Assembly: GCF_001424345.1 (NCBI RefSeq)
Contig: NZ_LMPF01000025.1
Location: 264,391-328,390, forward strand
Direction of reading: 5' to 3'
DNA: 64,000 nt
Source: Burkholderia sp. Leaf177
GTDB lineage: Bacteria; Pseudomonadota; Gammaproteobacteria; Burkholderiales; Burkholderiaceae
Below, piece by piece: positions 33,701 through 43,146 of the stretch. The translations under genes and the position numbers were made by a program. The notes under the pieces were generated by a model. It did no database searches and was not told where the DNA came from. It worked only from the letters and a program-made list of their open reading frames with translations. Positions within the stretch are counted from its first letter, which is position 1. The number at the start of each line of letters is the position of its first letter.

Positions 33701-34977
33701 ACGCGACGAACATCCGCCGCAGCATCCTGATCATTGCCGACGACCTGTCCGGCGCCGCCGATTGCGCGATCGCGTTCGCCGGCGCGGGGCGGCGCACCAT
33801 AGTCACGCTGGATGCATCGAGTGCGGTCAAGGCTGATTCGGACGCACATCCCATTGACGTAATCGCCGCCGATACCGACACCCGCCGCTTCGCGCCGCCA
33901 GCCGCTGCGCGCCGGACCGCCGAAGCGCTCAACACGCTGAATGCGCCCGGGCGCCGTGTGTACAAGAAGATCGATTCGACCTTGCGCGGCAATTGGGCCG
34001 CCGAAGTCGCGGCGCTGCAGCCGCACGCAGGTCTCGCGATCGTCGCGCCCGCATTTCCCGCGACTGGCCGCACGACGCACCGCGCGCGCGTGCTCGTGCA
34101 TGGCGAACCGCTGGAAAGCACCGATACATGGAAGCTCGAAAACGCCGACCGTCCGGCGAACGTGCAGGCAATGCTTGAAGACGCCGGTCTGCGCTGCGAT
34201 TCAATCGATGTGGACACGCTACGAGGAGACGCCGAGATCCTGCGCCAGCGCATTCGTGCAACGACGAAGGATCGTATCGATGCGCTGATCGTCGATGCTC
34301 ACACCGGCGACGATCTCAAGCGCCTCGCCGAGATTACGTCGCAACTCGATCATGAGCTTTTCTGGGTTGGATCGGGCGGACTTGCGCGCGAACTGGCGAC
34401 GCTGCCTGATCTCTTCAGCAGCGCGCCGGGCGAAGCGCCTGTTCACGAGAAACAGGAAGGCTCGATCCTCGTGCTGGTCGGCAGTCTGTCGGCAGTTTCA
34501 GAGCGCCAGTGTGCGATGCTGCGCGAGCGCGCTGGCATCGCTGAAATGATCGTGCCGCCAGCCGTATTACGCGCCGGCGATCGACACGCCGACTGGCGCG
34601 AATGGCAATCGAAGATCGGCGATTTTCTCGTGAGGCACATCGATTTGCTGGTTCGCATTGGTCGCGACGACGCTTTCGATCCCGCCGAAGGTGCGCATCT
34701 GTCGAACGCACTGGCCGCGTTGGTCGCGCCGCATTTCGGGCACGTTGGCGGTTTGATCGCGACCGGCGGCGAAACCGCCCGCGCGATGCTTTCTACCGCG
34801 GGCATCGGCAGCCTCGACTTGCTGGCCGAAGTCGAAGCCGGCGTCGCGGTAGCGCGACCTTCGGCGCCGCTGCCGTCGCGGCCCGCCATTGTCACCAAGG
34901 CCGGCGCCTTCGGCAGCGAGCACGCGCTGTTCGGCGCGTGGGAACACCTGCAGCGTCTGCCGCTGAATACGCACTGA
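33697..34977 (+). CDS. dtnK: D-threonate/D-erythronate kinase (DUF1537 family)
   Basis: ATP-dependent four-carbon acid sugar kinase, 426 residues, the DUF1537 family length. N-terminal domain: ILIIADDLSGAADCAIAFA, ADTDTRRFAP, KKIDSTLRGNWAAEV (the substrate-binding KxDSTLRG signature) and VAPAFPATGRTTHRARVLV. C-terminal nucleotide domain: SILVLVGSLSAVSERQ, LIATGGETARAML, VTKAGAFGSEHAL. It starts inside the permease stop (ATGA) and is followed by pdxA2, the pairing known for D-threonate breakdown in Ralstonia eutropha. D-threonate versus D-erythronate cannot be told from sequence. Confidence 0.88.
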   Translation: MNATNIRRSILIIADDLSGAADCAIAFAGAGRRTIVTLDASSAVKADSDAHPIDVIAADTDTRRFAPPAAARRTAEALNTLNAPGRRVYKKIDSTLRGNWAAEVAALQPHAGLAIVAPAFPATGRTTHRARVLVHGEPLESTDTWKLENADRPANVQAMLEDAGLRCDSIDVDTLRGDAEILRQRIRATTKDRIDALIVDAHTGDDLKRLAEITSQLDHELFWVGSGGLARELATLPDLFSSAPGEAPVHEKQEGSILVLVGSLSAVSERQCAMLRERAGIAEMIVPPAVLRAGDRHADWREWQSKIGDFLVRHIDLLVRIGRDDAFDPAEGAHLSNALAALVAPHFGHVGGLIATGGETARAMLSTAGIGSLDLLAEVEAGVAVARPSAPLPSRPAIVTKAGAFGSEHALFGAWEHLQRLPLNTH

Positions 34978-35057
34978 AGACGCGTTGAATACGCATTGAA
35001 TCCAGGCGCGCGCGAGTTAAACAAAGCGCCTCACATACACGGAGCAACACCAAGACC

Positions 35058-36059
35058 ATGAGCAACTACCTTCCCGTAATCGGCATCACGATGGGCGATG
35101 CAACCGGCGTCGGTCCCGAAATCGTCGTCAAAAGCCTGACGCACGACGTGGTCTACGCGCAATGCCGCCCGCTCGTGATCGGCGACGCACGACGCCTCGA
35201 ACAAGCCAACAAGATCGTCAACGGCACCGCGAAGATCCGCCGCATCAAGGACGCGACCGAAGCCAGATACGAGCCGGGCACGATCGACTGTATCGACCTC
35301 GACCTGATCCCCGACGACCTGCCTTTCGGCAAGCTCTCGCCGATCGCGGGCAATGCCGCGTACCAGTACATCGCGCGTGCGGTCGAGCTGGCGGAATCGA
35401 AGCAGATCGACGCCATCTGCACCGCGCCGCTCAACAAGGAAGCGCTGCACGCGGGCGGTCACAAGTATCCCGGTCACACCGAAATGCTCGCGCATCTGAC
35501 GGGCGTGAAAGAAGTGTCGATGATGCTCGTCGCGCCGCAATTGCGCGTGATTCACGTGACCACCCATATCGGCATTATCGATGCGATCAAGAAGATCGAA
35601 CCCGGTCTCGTGCAGCGCACAATCGAGCGCGGCAACGCGACGCTCATCAAGGCGGGAATCGCAAAGCCGCGTATTGGCGTGTGCGGCATCAATCCGCACG
35701 CCGGCGAGAACGGCTTGTTCGGCTATGGCGAGGAAGAGGAAAAGATCATCCCCGCTGTGAAGGTGCTGCAGGAACAGGGACTCGATGTAACCGGCCCGCT
35801 TCCCGCCGATACGCTCTTTTTCCGCGCCGGGCGTGGCGACTTCGATCTCGTGGTCGCGATGTATCACGATCAGGGACATGGTCCGGTGAAAGTGCTGGGT
35901 CTCGAAGCCGGCGTGAACGTGACGGTCGGGCTGGAAGTGATCCGGACGTCGGTGGATCACGGCACGGCATTCGATATCGCAGGCAAAGGTATTGCCGACG
36001 AACGCAGCCTTCTCGAAGCCTTGCGTCAGGGCGCGGAACTTGCCACGCGCCGCGGCTGA
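35058..36059 (+). CDS. pdxA2: 4-phospho-D-threonate 3-dehydrogenase (PdxA2)
   Basis: NAD-dependent oxidative decarboxylase that converts the phosphorylated acid to dihydroxyacetone phosphate and CO2. The 333-residue PdxA-family sequence shows IGITMGDATGVGPEIVVKSL, ICTAPLNKEALHAGGHKYPGHTEML, the metal histidines in HVTTHIG and MYHDQGHGPVKVLG, GINPHAGENGLFG and TSVDHGTAFDIAGKG. The paralogue PdxA makes pyridoxine, but adjacency to the DUF1537 kinase and a sugar-acid permease points to PdxA2. It lies 80 bp after dtnK. Confidence 0.9.
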   Translation: MSNYLPVIGITMGDATGVGPEIVVKSLTHDVVYAQCRPLVIGDARRLEQANKIVNGTAKIRRIKDATEARYEPGTIDCIDLDLIPDDLPFGKLSPIAGNAAYQYIARAVELAESKQIDAICTAPLNKEALHAGGHKYPGHTEMLAHLTGVKEVSMMLVAPQLRVIHVTTHIGIIDAIKKIEPGLVQRTIERGNATLIKAGIAKPRIGVCGINPHAGENGLFGYGEEEEKIIPAVKVLQEQGLDVTGPLPADTLFFRAGRGDFDLVVAMYHDQGHGPVKVLGLEAGVNVTVGLEVIRTSVDHGTAFDIAGKGIADERSLLEALRQGAELATRRG

Positions 36060-36118
36060 GCCAATGGACTTCGGTCGTGTAACATCGGCGGCCTTGTTCA
36101 CTGCATGAGCCCCTCACG

Positions 36119-36892
36119 ATGAAAGCCGCCGACCGTCACCGCGCCATCCTCGATCTCGTCCTCACGCGCGACGCCAACGTCGAGCAGCTGAGCGAAGCGC
36201 TGGGGGTATCGGAGGCGACGGTGCGGCGCGACCTGACTATGCTCGCGAAGGAGCGGCGCCTCGTTCGCACTTACGGCGGCGCGACGGCGCTGGTCGGCTC
36301 GCACGAGCCGGAGGCGTCGCTGGAAGAGCGCAAGTCGGCGCAGCGCGAGCAGAAGGAAGCGATCGCGCAAGCAGCGGCGCTGCATGTCCAGGACGGCGAC
36401 ACTGTTTTACTCGATGGCGGCACGACCTGCGCCGCGCTCGCGCGCCAGTTGAGCGCGCATCATGACTTGCATGTGGTGTCGAACAATTTGCTTGCTGTGA
36501 TGACGCTCGCGAATGCGCCGGGTGTGCGGATCACGCTGATTGGCGGAGACCTGCGGGCAACGAGCATGAGCACGCTCGGGCCGCTTGCCGAGTTGGTGCT
36601 GAGCCGCTTGAGCGTGGATGTCGCGTTCCTCGGCGCCGATGGCGTGGCAGCGGATTTCGGGTTGTGCGAAGCGACGGCGGAGCAGGCTTATCTGAAGGAT
36701 TGCATCATCCGGCGCGCGGCAAAGGTAGTCGTTCTCGCCGATGCCGACAAGCTCGGGCGCGCGAGGCAGCAACACTGGACGCCGCTCGAACGGGACTGGA
36801 CGTTGATCACCACGGATCTTGCCGGGAAGGAGAGGCTTGCGCCGTTTGAAGCGTTGAAGGGGGTTGTGGTTCAGGTGGTGGCGATGTCGTGA
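36119..36892 (+). CDS. DeoR-family regulator of the D-threonate operon
   Basis: Sugar-phosphate-responsive repressor of 257 residues. The DeoR helix-turn-helix lies at about 6-60 (RHRAILDLVLTRDANVEQLS, then GVSEATVRRDLTMLAKERRLVRTYGGA). The effector domain has the family stretches IAQAAALHVQDGDTVLLDGGTT, VVSNNLLAVMTLA, ITLIGGDLRA and AFLGADGV-ADFGLCEATAEQA. It is 59 bp downstream of pdxA2 in the same direction. Likely controls the operon promoter near 32590. Confidence 0.9.
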   Translation: MKAADRHRAILDLVLTRDANVEQLSEALGVSEATVRRDLTMLAKERRLVRTYGGATALVGSHEPEASLEERKSAQREQKEAIAQAAALHVQDGDTVLLDGGTTCAALARQLSAHHDLHVVSNNLLAVMTLANAPGVRITLIGGDLRATSMSTLGPLAELVLSRLSVDVAFLGADGVAADFGLCEATAEQAYLKDCIIRRAAKVVVLADADKLGRARQQHWTPLERDWTLITTDLAGKERLAPFEALKGVVVQVVAMS

Positions 36893-37007
36893 TTCTCCTC
36901 AAGACGCCAGCTCACGGGGTGCTCCAACCGGTCCAAGATCGTCGAATATCCACATTAAGCAATTCCGAAAAATCTCACCATCACGCCCCGTGGAGACGAG
37001 CACGACT

Positions 37008-40000
37008 TCATAACTGATGCCCGATGTCGCCACCCGGTAGCGGCGTGACAGCCTGTTTTGCGGCTTCGCGCGCGGCTTTTGGCAAGGGCGGCGGGCTTGC
37101 ACTGCTGCCCTGCGATACCACGCGTTGTCTATCGATGAACATGCGGTTTGGCAACGTAAATCCTTTCAGAGCGAGCAGTTCCAGCGGTCCTTTGCCCACA
37201 TCCGTGCGCATAAAATAACTCAGCGGATACGTCAGGCTCGCAGGCGCAGCGGTGAGCGGCGGTTGCATCACGAGGCTGTCGAGTGACCCATGTCCGCGCG
37301 ATGCGTCCTGTTCCACACCGCTCCAATCGTCTGCCGCCGGGTGCGACGTAGCCTGCGAATTTTTGCGCGAAGACGCGTCGATAGCCGTGGTGGCAGCCAA
37401 CGCCATCCTTGTATCCGGCGTGGCTTGCCAGGTCAGTTGAAACGTCGCGCCATCGATGGGTTCGACCTTCGCGCGCTCCAGCATCCGCACGAAAGCCCAA
37501 CGCCCGCCAAACTCGAAGTTCTTGCTCGTGCCCGCCGTTTCGGTTTGCCATTGCAGGCGCGTACCCGCGACCTGCGGATCGTTCGATGGCCACTGCAACC
37601 CGTACCATCGTTCCCGCTGGTTGTAGTAATGCAGCTTCTGCGCGTCGAGCGTCAGCACGGTATCCGTTATGCCCGGTGTGGGAATGGGCTTGAAGTCAAA
37701 TCGATATTGCGGCTCGCCCTGCGGCATCAAATGCCCCGCGATGCGTTGCAATGTATTCACTGCTTTCAGAAACGCCGGATCGAACTGCAATCCGCCGCCG
37801 CCCGTGTTGACTTCTACCCACTGGTCTCCTTGCAATTCCAGCACGCCCGCAAGTTGCGAACCGAGAAACGACGCGATCAACCCGCCTTGCGGCCTGATGA
37901 ACCGGGTCAATTCGGGGATCGATGCGTCGTTGTCGGTGTTGTCGAACGGATAGCGTCCCGCGAACGACTTATTCCAGTTGACCACGATGGACCGATGCCA
38001 GGTATCGTCGAGACTCGCTTTTGCCGGTTGCAAAACGATCTGCGTGGCTTGCGCGACCGGTCGCACGAACAATGCATCGCCCATTCCGGACCATTGCGCG
38101 CCAAGGCTCGCTGCGACCAGTTGTGCGTAGGCTTGGGTATCGGCGAGTTCGGAAGCTTTGCCTTGAAACAACGCTTGCGCGAGTTGGCGGGCTTGCGCGT
38201 CGGCATCCGTGCCGTTGCTGATCTGCTGAAACTTCAAACGCAGCGCCGTCACGCGTTCAAGGTAGCGTTGCATGCTGACGTCGCCGGCTACCGCTGTCCT
38301 TGCTGTTGCCGAATCGCTGACCTGTCCCATAAGCCTCAGCACTGGACCGAACGATACAGCCAGCGGCCCGGCAGCGCTCGTATTGGACATCGCTGTCATG
38401 TCCTCTTTCTTGCCAAACATGTTCTGTGCTTTCGCGACCAACGTATCGGATAGCGACGCCTGTCGCAAACCCGCGTTACCTTGATAATCGAGAGATTTCA
38501 TCAAAGCGATCACCGGCGACTGACGCGCATCGGCAAGCAGTTTCATTTGCTCGATGGCGCCGGGAATGTTCGAGGCACTCTGCCATTGCAGCGCATTCAT
38601 GAAACCCTGCCAGTGCTCGGCGTAGTCGTTGAAGTATTGCGTTGTCAGGGCTAGTTCGAGCGCATCCGTGGATGATTCAGGTAGTGCTCGTTCGACGGTA
38701 TTGGAAAGAACCCAATCCCGCGTCACATCCCGGCTCTTCGCTGCCTCGGTAATCGCCGCTGCGACGTAACCTTCATAAGCTTGGCGCGTGTAAACGCCAG
38801 GGACTGTCGCGCTGGTGCGAATCAATCCCCGCGTGTCGGTGCCTGCTGTGAGCGTTGCGAGTGTTTGATCCGGGTATTTGTTGCCGGCGCCGGCAAGCAC
38901 GCTTTGATAAACGGTGTCCTCCGAATTGCGCACGCCGATCACTGAGAGCAATGTTTGCCGCGCGGCATTCACAAGTTCCGCGTGCGGCTGGATGCGCCAG
39001 GCGTCGTGCGCTTTGAGATGTTCCGCATAAAACGCAAGAAGGCGTTCCGAGATATCCAGCTTCGCGCCGGGGGAAATATTCGCGCTTGTGGACCAGTAAT
39101 GCATCAGTTGCGGCGCAATGAAATCAACCTCGACCCGGTTCGGCTCTGCCAGCATGAGGTAAGTTTTAAGCGCTTTATGCCCGTCCTGAGCGGCCGCGTT
39201 CGCGTGGTCATCGAGCGTGTCAGTTGGCATCTGGCTCAGGTCCACGAGTGAGGCTTCGAGGTTTTGCTGAATGGGTGCCACCAGCAACGAACGACTGGCC
39301 TTTGTGTAGTGCGGCCACAGCGCAGCGAGAATCGCGGCGTCCTGATTCAGTCCGAAGCGCGACCATAACGGCGGCTGATGCGCGACGCGCTTTTCATAGG
39401 TGCCAAGTGTCTGTTGCAACGCGAGCAAGGCTTGCAGTCGGGCGGCGGGATCGGTTGCTGTCTCGAGTGTCTGGATCGTCTGCCGGGCCTCTACAACTTC
39501 GCGCCCGTTTGTCATTCCCGACACAAACATACCCGCGATCCATACGCAAGTGACGCCAAGAGCCATGACCGAAAACACCGTCACAGGATGCCCGTTCATG
39601 CGTTTTCCGTGCGCCTTGCGCGAGATCTCGCCGAGGTGCTTCCAAAGCGGTAGATCGGCGGCTGTCAGCGCATCGCGGTCGGCCTCTTCAATATTGACGG
39701 TCACGGGGTACGGTGCAAAAAAAGCGCTCCTTACCGGTTGGTGCCGGGCGTGGCGGCCTGCTAACGACGCAATCAATGCCGCCAGTGGCGCGCTGCGCTT
39801 ATCGAGCCGCTGAGACAGAACCGCCCCATACGTGTCTTTGGTATTTCGAATCAGTTGCGCAATGCTGTTATGGCCAATCCGGCTACGCAGTGCGAGCAGC
39901 GCCGATTCGATCGAACGCGCATTGGCGTCGGCCTGAAACTCACAGCCGATGAGCGCGGTGCGTCCGTCGTTGACCTCGTCAGTCTGCGCCACGTCGAGCG

Positions 40001-40667
40001 CATACACCGGCGCGGACCAATGCAGGATATCGGTAATGCGCGTGAGGGTCACGCTGTTGCTGTTAGTACCACGACGCGGCAACGTGGTGTCGGCGTTGCC
40101 GTCGAGCGTCAGGATCACGGCATCGATCGGGCGGCGTCGCCGCAGCGTGTAAATCTGCCTGAGCCATGTGGTATCGGGACGGCCGTCTGTGTCGGGTGCG
40201 CTCCAGAGCAATAACGCATCGCCCGTGCTTAACCAGCCTTGTGAGGTCAGCTCAGGCATCAATCGGCGAACTACAGCGTAATCGCCCGTTATGAGCAGTC
40301 TGGGTTGGCGACGCAACGCACGTTCACGCAAAGCGAACTTTAGGCTGTCGAATTGGGATGCCTTTTGTTTCTCTGCTAACTTCGCGTCTTCCTGATCGAA
40401 TTGATCGGGCGCGGCGTCGGTATTCATCGCTTCGCGAGGCACTGTGTCATAGCGCGCGGCATCGCGCGTCAGCGCACTCCAGGCGCTCGCAACGGGACCG
40501 CGAAACACGATTAGCAGTGCGCAGACAGCGCCGATCAGCACAAAAAGCGCGCTACGTTCCGAGATCAGTGATGCGCCCGGTGCGCTGCTGAAATACACAG
40601 CCGATGCCGCAAGCGCGCCAACGGCCACAATGATCGCGGCGTATTTCACGCTGAGACGGGTAGTCAT
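37008..40667 (-). CDS. TssM/ImcF-like T6SS protein without P-loop
   Basis: Large inner-membrane protein of 1219 residues related to the T6SS membrane-complex protein TssM. Hydrophobic segments at about 8-28, 37-55 and 364-386 fit the TssM layout, and the C-terminal periplasmic domain ends with the family stretch LSYFMRTDVGKGPLELLALKGFTLPNRMF. Where TssM proteins carry a Walker A, this one reads RLLITGDYAVVRRLMPELTS, with no GxxxxGKT, although the following PIDAVILTLDGN segment is kept. It is the last gene of the vgrG-tle3 island, 65 bp after the adaptor candidate, and no other core T6SS gene lies near. Probably an accessory of effector loading or delivery, not the core TssM. Confidence 0.82.
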   Translation of the reverse strand: MTTRLSVKYAAIIVAVGALAASAVYFSSAPGASLISERSALFVLIGAVCALLIVFRGPVASAWSALTRDAARYDTVPREAMNTDAAPDQFDQEDAKLAEKQKASQFDSLKFALRERALRRQPRLLITGDYAVVRRLMPELTSQGWLSTGDALLLWSAPDTDGRPDTTWLRQIYTLRRRRPIDAVILTLDGNADTTLPRRGTNSNSVTLTRITDILHWSAPVYALDVAQTDEVNDGRTALIGCEFQADANARSIESALLALRSRIGHNSIAQLIRNTKDTYGAVLSQRLDKRSAPLAALIASLAGRHARHQPVRSAFFAPYPVTVNIEEADRDALTAADLPLWKHLGEISRKAHGKRMNGHPVTVFSVMALGVTCVWIAGMFVSGMTNGREVVEARQTIQTLETATDPAARLQALLALQQTLGTYEKRVAHQPPLWSRFGLNQDAAILAALWPHYTKASRSLLVAPIQQNLEASLVDLSQMPTDTLDDHANAAAQDGHKALKTYLMLAEPNRVEVDFIAPQLMHYWSTSANISPGAKLDISERLLAFYAEHLKAHDAWRIQPHAELVNAARQTLLSVIGVRNSEDTVYQSVLAGAGNKYPDQTLATLTAGTDTRGLIRTSATVPGVYTRQAYEGYVAAAITEAAKSRDVTRDWVLSNTVERALPESSTDALELALTTQYFNDYAEHWQGFMNALQWQSASNIPGAIEQMKLLADARQSPVIALMKSLDYQGNAGLRQASLSDTLVAKAQNMFGKKEDMTAMSNTSAAGPLAVSFGPVLRLMGQVSDSATARTAVAGDVSMQRYLERVTALRLKFQQISNGTDADAQARQLAQALFQGKASELADTQAYAQLVAASLGAQWSGMGDALFVRPVAQATQIVLQPAKASLDDTWHRSIVVNWNKSFAGRYPFDNTDNDASIPELTRFIRPQGGLIASFLGSQLAGVLELQGDQWVEVNTGGGGLQFDPAFLKAVNTLQRIAGHLMPQGEPQYRFDFKPIPTPGITDTVLTLDAQKLHYYNQRERWYGLQWPSNDPQVAGTRLQWQTETAGTSKNFEFGGRWAFVRMLERAKVEPIDGATFQLTWQATPDTRMALAATTAIDASSRKNSQATSHPAADDWSGVEQDASRGHGSLDSLVMQPPLTAAPASLTYPLSYFMRTDVGKGPLELLALKGFTLPNRMFIDRQRVVSQGSSASPPPLPKAAREAAKQAVTPLPGGDIGHQL

Positions 40668-40732
40668 TTAATGATTCACTTTATTCTTTATGATCCAGCG
40701 CATGGTGCGAGTAATGCCATGCACCGGATATA

Positions 40733-42115
40733 TCAGCGCGCTTCGTAGGCGAAGGCGCGCGAGGTTCGTTTGAGCGTCCAGATTTCAGCGCCGACCTGAA
40801 TCGCTACCAGTACAGGAATCGCGCCAAGCATCGCGATCTTCAGCGTGTCGCTCAGGCCATTGGGCAACAAGATCAAAAACAGGCACGCGACGAATGCAAC
40901 AACCATCGCGAGAAACGGCCATGAAAAATAGCGAATGGGCGGATGCGCCGGACGTGATATCGGTGTCGGGTCAGATGCCAACAAATTCCATGCAACACCG
41001 TTCGCATGCGGGACCGCGACAAGTTGCGCGCCCTGTCCGTGCTGAACCATTTCAGAGGCTAACGCCTGAGCAAGCCAGCGGTTCGCCGGGCCGCCTTTGC
41101 CAATTGCCTTGTCAATGTCGTGATGCTCGATCTTCAACCCTGAGTCGTTCAGGGCAGCAGCGACCGAGTGTGCGGTGATCTTGTTCAGGTGGCTCGACCA
41201 GACGTGACGAAGTTTGCCCACCGGCGTCTGTTCGGCGCTTAAAAGCGTTGTTAATGCCTGCTCCGCGGTGCTGAAATCGGCGGTGATCGGCCTGAAGATC
41301 AAGGCTTGCGGTCTGATCTTCGTTCTCGCGGCGAATTTCGCCGAGGTCAACAGCAAGGCGACTGCCACTTCGGAAAACTCGGCGGCGACGTCGGGTGCAT
41401 GCAACTGGCACGCTAAAACGATGCGGCACTCGGGCGGGCGCACGGCGAACCACGGGCCGTTCAACGGTGATATTGCGTGGGGTGCAAGCCACTGGAACGT
41501 GGGCGTGTGCGGCAAGCTGAGACGGCCCCATGCCGCACGCAGATGAACGATGTCATTCTCGCGATCGGTTTGGTAGACAATTTCCAGTTGCTCTGCGCGT
41601 TTCATGCGGGTCAATGCGGGGACAAGCGGCGTGAGGAGTTGATCGAAGACCGATTGAAGTCGTGAGCCGCCTTGCCGCACTTCCGGTTCTGGCAACAACA
41701 GCGCTTTGCCCGGATTGTCCGGAAGCGTTCCCTCAAGTTTAAGCATGCGCTCGGCGAGTTCAGGTTCAGGCGACAGCACGACGCTATCGACCACAATGAT
41801 CCGCGTCTGAGTCCATTGCCGCCAGCCGGTTTCGTGCTCGTCGGAAAGGTAGTTCCACCAAATGGCGCGGTTCTGGTCCTGCAAATACGCGAAAAACAAC
41901 GCGCCGCACACGCCGAACCAGAAGAGCCACGGAATCACGATCAGGCCGATCAAGAAGTCCGGCACCAACGCGGGCTGCCCCTTCGGCCACGTATAGATGC
42001 GCGTTGCAGCGCCGATTGCCTGGACAAGAATAAACAGCGCAGCCAGCAACCACCCAGGGGGCGGTAGCGCATCCGCTTGACGCGGCACGCCAGATAAATA
42101 CCAACGACGGTTCAT
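40733..42115 (-). CDS. inner-membrane T6SS-associated protein (Tla3/DUF2875-like adaptor candidate)
   Basis: A 460-residue protein from the ATG at 42115, overlapping the PAAR stop by 4 bp. Two hydrophobic segments lie near the N-terminus (GWLLAALFILVQAIGAATRI and LIGLIVIPWLFWFGVCGALF) and two near the C-terminus (YFSWPFLAMVVAFVACLFLI and IAMLGAIPVLVAIQVGAEIW), with a soluble region between them containing WNYLSDEHETGWRQWTQTRI. In Pseudomonas aeruginosa the Tle3 toxin is loaded on VgrG2b by the adaptor Tla3, encoded beside it; by position and general features this gene could be the equivalent. I cannot confirm the family from sequence alone. Confidence 0.6.
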   Translation of the reverse strand: MNRRWYLSGVPRQADALPPPGWLLAALFILVQAIGAATRIYTWPKGQPALVPDFLIGLIVIPWLFWFGVCGALFFAYLQDQNRAIWWNYLSDEHETGWRQWTQTRIIVVDSVVLSPEPELAERMLKLEGTLPDNPGKALLLPEPEVRQGGSRLQSVFDQLLTPLVPALTRMKRAEQLEIVYQTDRENDIVHLRAAWGRLSLPHTPTFQWLAPHAISPLNGPWFAVRPPECRIVLACQLHAPDVAAEFSEVAVALLLTSAKFAARTKIRPQALIFRPITADFSTAEQALTTLLSAEQTPVGKLRHVWSSHLNKITAHSVAAALNDSGLKIEHHDIDKAIGKGGPANRWLAQALASEMVQHGQGAQLVAVPHANGVAWNLLASDPTPISRPAHPPIRYFSWPFLAMVVAFVACLFLILLPNGLSDTLKIAMLGAIPVLVAIQVGAEIWTLKRTSRAFAYEAR

Positions 42116-42369
42116 GCGATCGTCACGCCCGGATTGCGTGCAATGACCACGCTGCCGCATTGTGTGCGACAGCCGTCGACCACGAGGTTTCGACCATGAA
42201 AGCTGAAGCCCGGTCCATCTTCGACGATCGGGTTGTCGCCGTGCTCGGGGCACGACACAATATCGCCTTTGACCGCGGCCTTGCGTCCGTTCAGATTGAA
42301 CGCTGACGAAGCGGATTTGACCTTGCCGCCGTGACTTGTGTCGTCGCCTTCGCAGACTGGTTTTTTCAT
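42112..42369 (-). CDS. PAAR-domain T6SS spike-tip protein
   Basis: Sharpens the VgrG trimer and helps load effectors. Short, 85 residues from the ATG at 42369 (MKKPVCEGDDTSHGGKVKSA), with the PAAR pattern of repeated G-D and H-containing strands (GDDTSHGG, AVKGDIVSCPEHGDN, VVDGCRTQCGS). It has no toxin extension. The frame extends upstream to 42576, but only over the third lipoprotein gene. It overlaps the adaptor candidate by 4 bp. Confidence 0.85.
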   Translation of the reverse strand: MKKPVCEGDDTSHGGKVKSASSAFNLNGRKAAVKGDIVSCPEHGDNPIVEDGPGFSFHGRNLVVDGCRTQCGSVVIARNPGVTIA

Positions 42370-42406
42370 GGGTTCTCGCAGTAGAGTTGGTTGCGCTTGA
42401 TTTGTT

Positions 42407-43129
42407 TTACGGCGTTTTCGGCTGTCCGGCCGAACGGATAGAAGCGTCGCAGGTAAAGCGGTCTTGGCCTGAAGGGGAACGGAGTTCCGAGAGGACCAAT
42501 GGCCGGCGCGACGCAGTAAAGTTGCCGCCAAACACGCCGGGAGGATAGGTTTTTTCAAGCTCGATATCTCGCACAAGAGGAAACCCTTTCACGTAGGCAT
42601 CATCCTGTATTGTCTCGGCCACATACAATTTATCTTTTGTTACCGCAATCAAAAACTTCTTTGAATCATCCGAGGGTCGACTGGAGTATTTCAAATAGTC
42701 GAGCCATCGAAAGGTACGTCCAGAATCGGTCGAATACGCGAAATAGCTAGTGCAACCTCGATCACCGCATGATCTGTTTTCAGCCGTCGGAAGCACAACG
42801 TTTGCGCCGGATGGGTCGTCAATGACTACACGTCCTCTATAGCCTGTCGGATCTCCAGTCCAGACCTTTTCATGAATCCCCAGCGCGGTGTTGTTGAAGT
42901 AGTTATCGCCGTAGCAGCGATCGTAGTTTTCCAAAGTCATGAACCGATGAGCATCAATGCGGTAAGTTACCTGGATCGGCGCGTTCGGATCTGGCTTGAA
43001 AGTGTAGGACCTCCGCGCACGGCTACTATATGCGGCGTGTTCAGCCGCAGTCATATCCTCATAATCAGTCTGGCACCCAGCCAGCGCCGGGACCGCAATC
43101 AATAAGCTCGCCATTGCAATGCACTTCAT
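42407..43129 (-). CDS. Tli3-like immunity lipoprotein, copy 3
   Basis: Third of three tandem paralogues, 240 residues from the ATG at 43129 with GAGAGGAGC just upstream. A lipoprotein signal is clear (MKCIAMASLLIAVPALAGC, lipobox LAGC) so it should be anchored facing the periplasm, where Tle3 phospholipases act. Shared core motifs: YKPDPNAP-type FKPDPNAPIQVTYRID, HRFMTLENYDRCYGDNYFN, RVVIDDPSGANVVLPT, CGDRGCTSYFAYSTDSGRTF, and the invariant end SPSGQDRFTCDASIRSAGQP. The gene looks more AT-rich than the genes around the island. It precedes paar by 37 bp. Confidence 0.8.
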   Translation of the reverse strand: MKCIAMASLLIAVPALAGCQTDYEDMTAAEHAAYSSRARRSYTFKPDPNAPIQVTYRIDAHRFMTLENYDRCYGDNYFNNTALGIHEKVWTGDPTGYRGRVVIDDPSGANVVLPTAENRSCGDRGCTSYFAYSTDSGRTFRWLDYLKYSSRPSDDSKKFLIAVTKDKLYVAETIQDDAYVKGFPLVRDIELEKTYPPGVFGGNFTASRRPLVLSELRSPSGQDRFTCDASIRSAGQPKTP

Positions 43130-43146
43130 GCTCCTCTCCATTGTTC

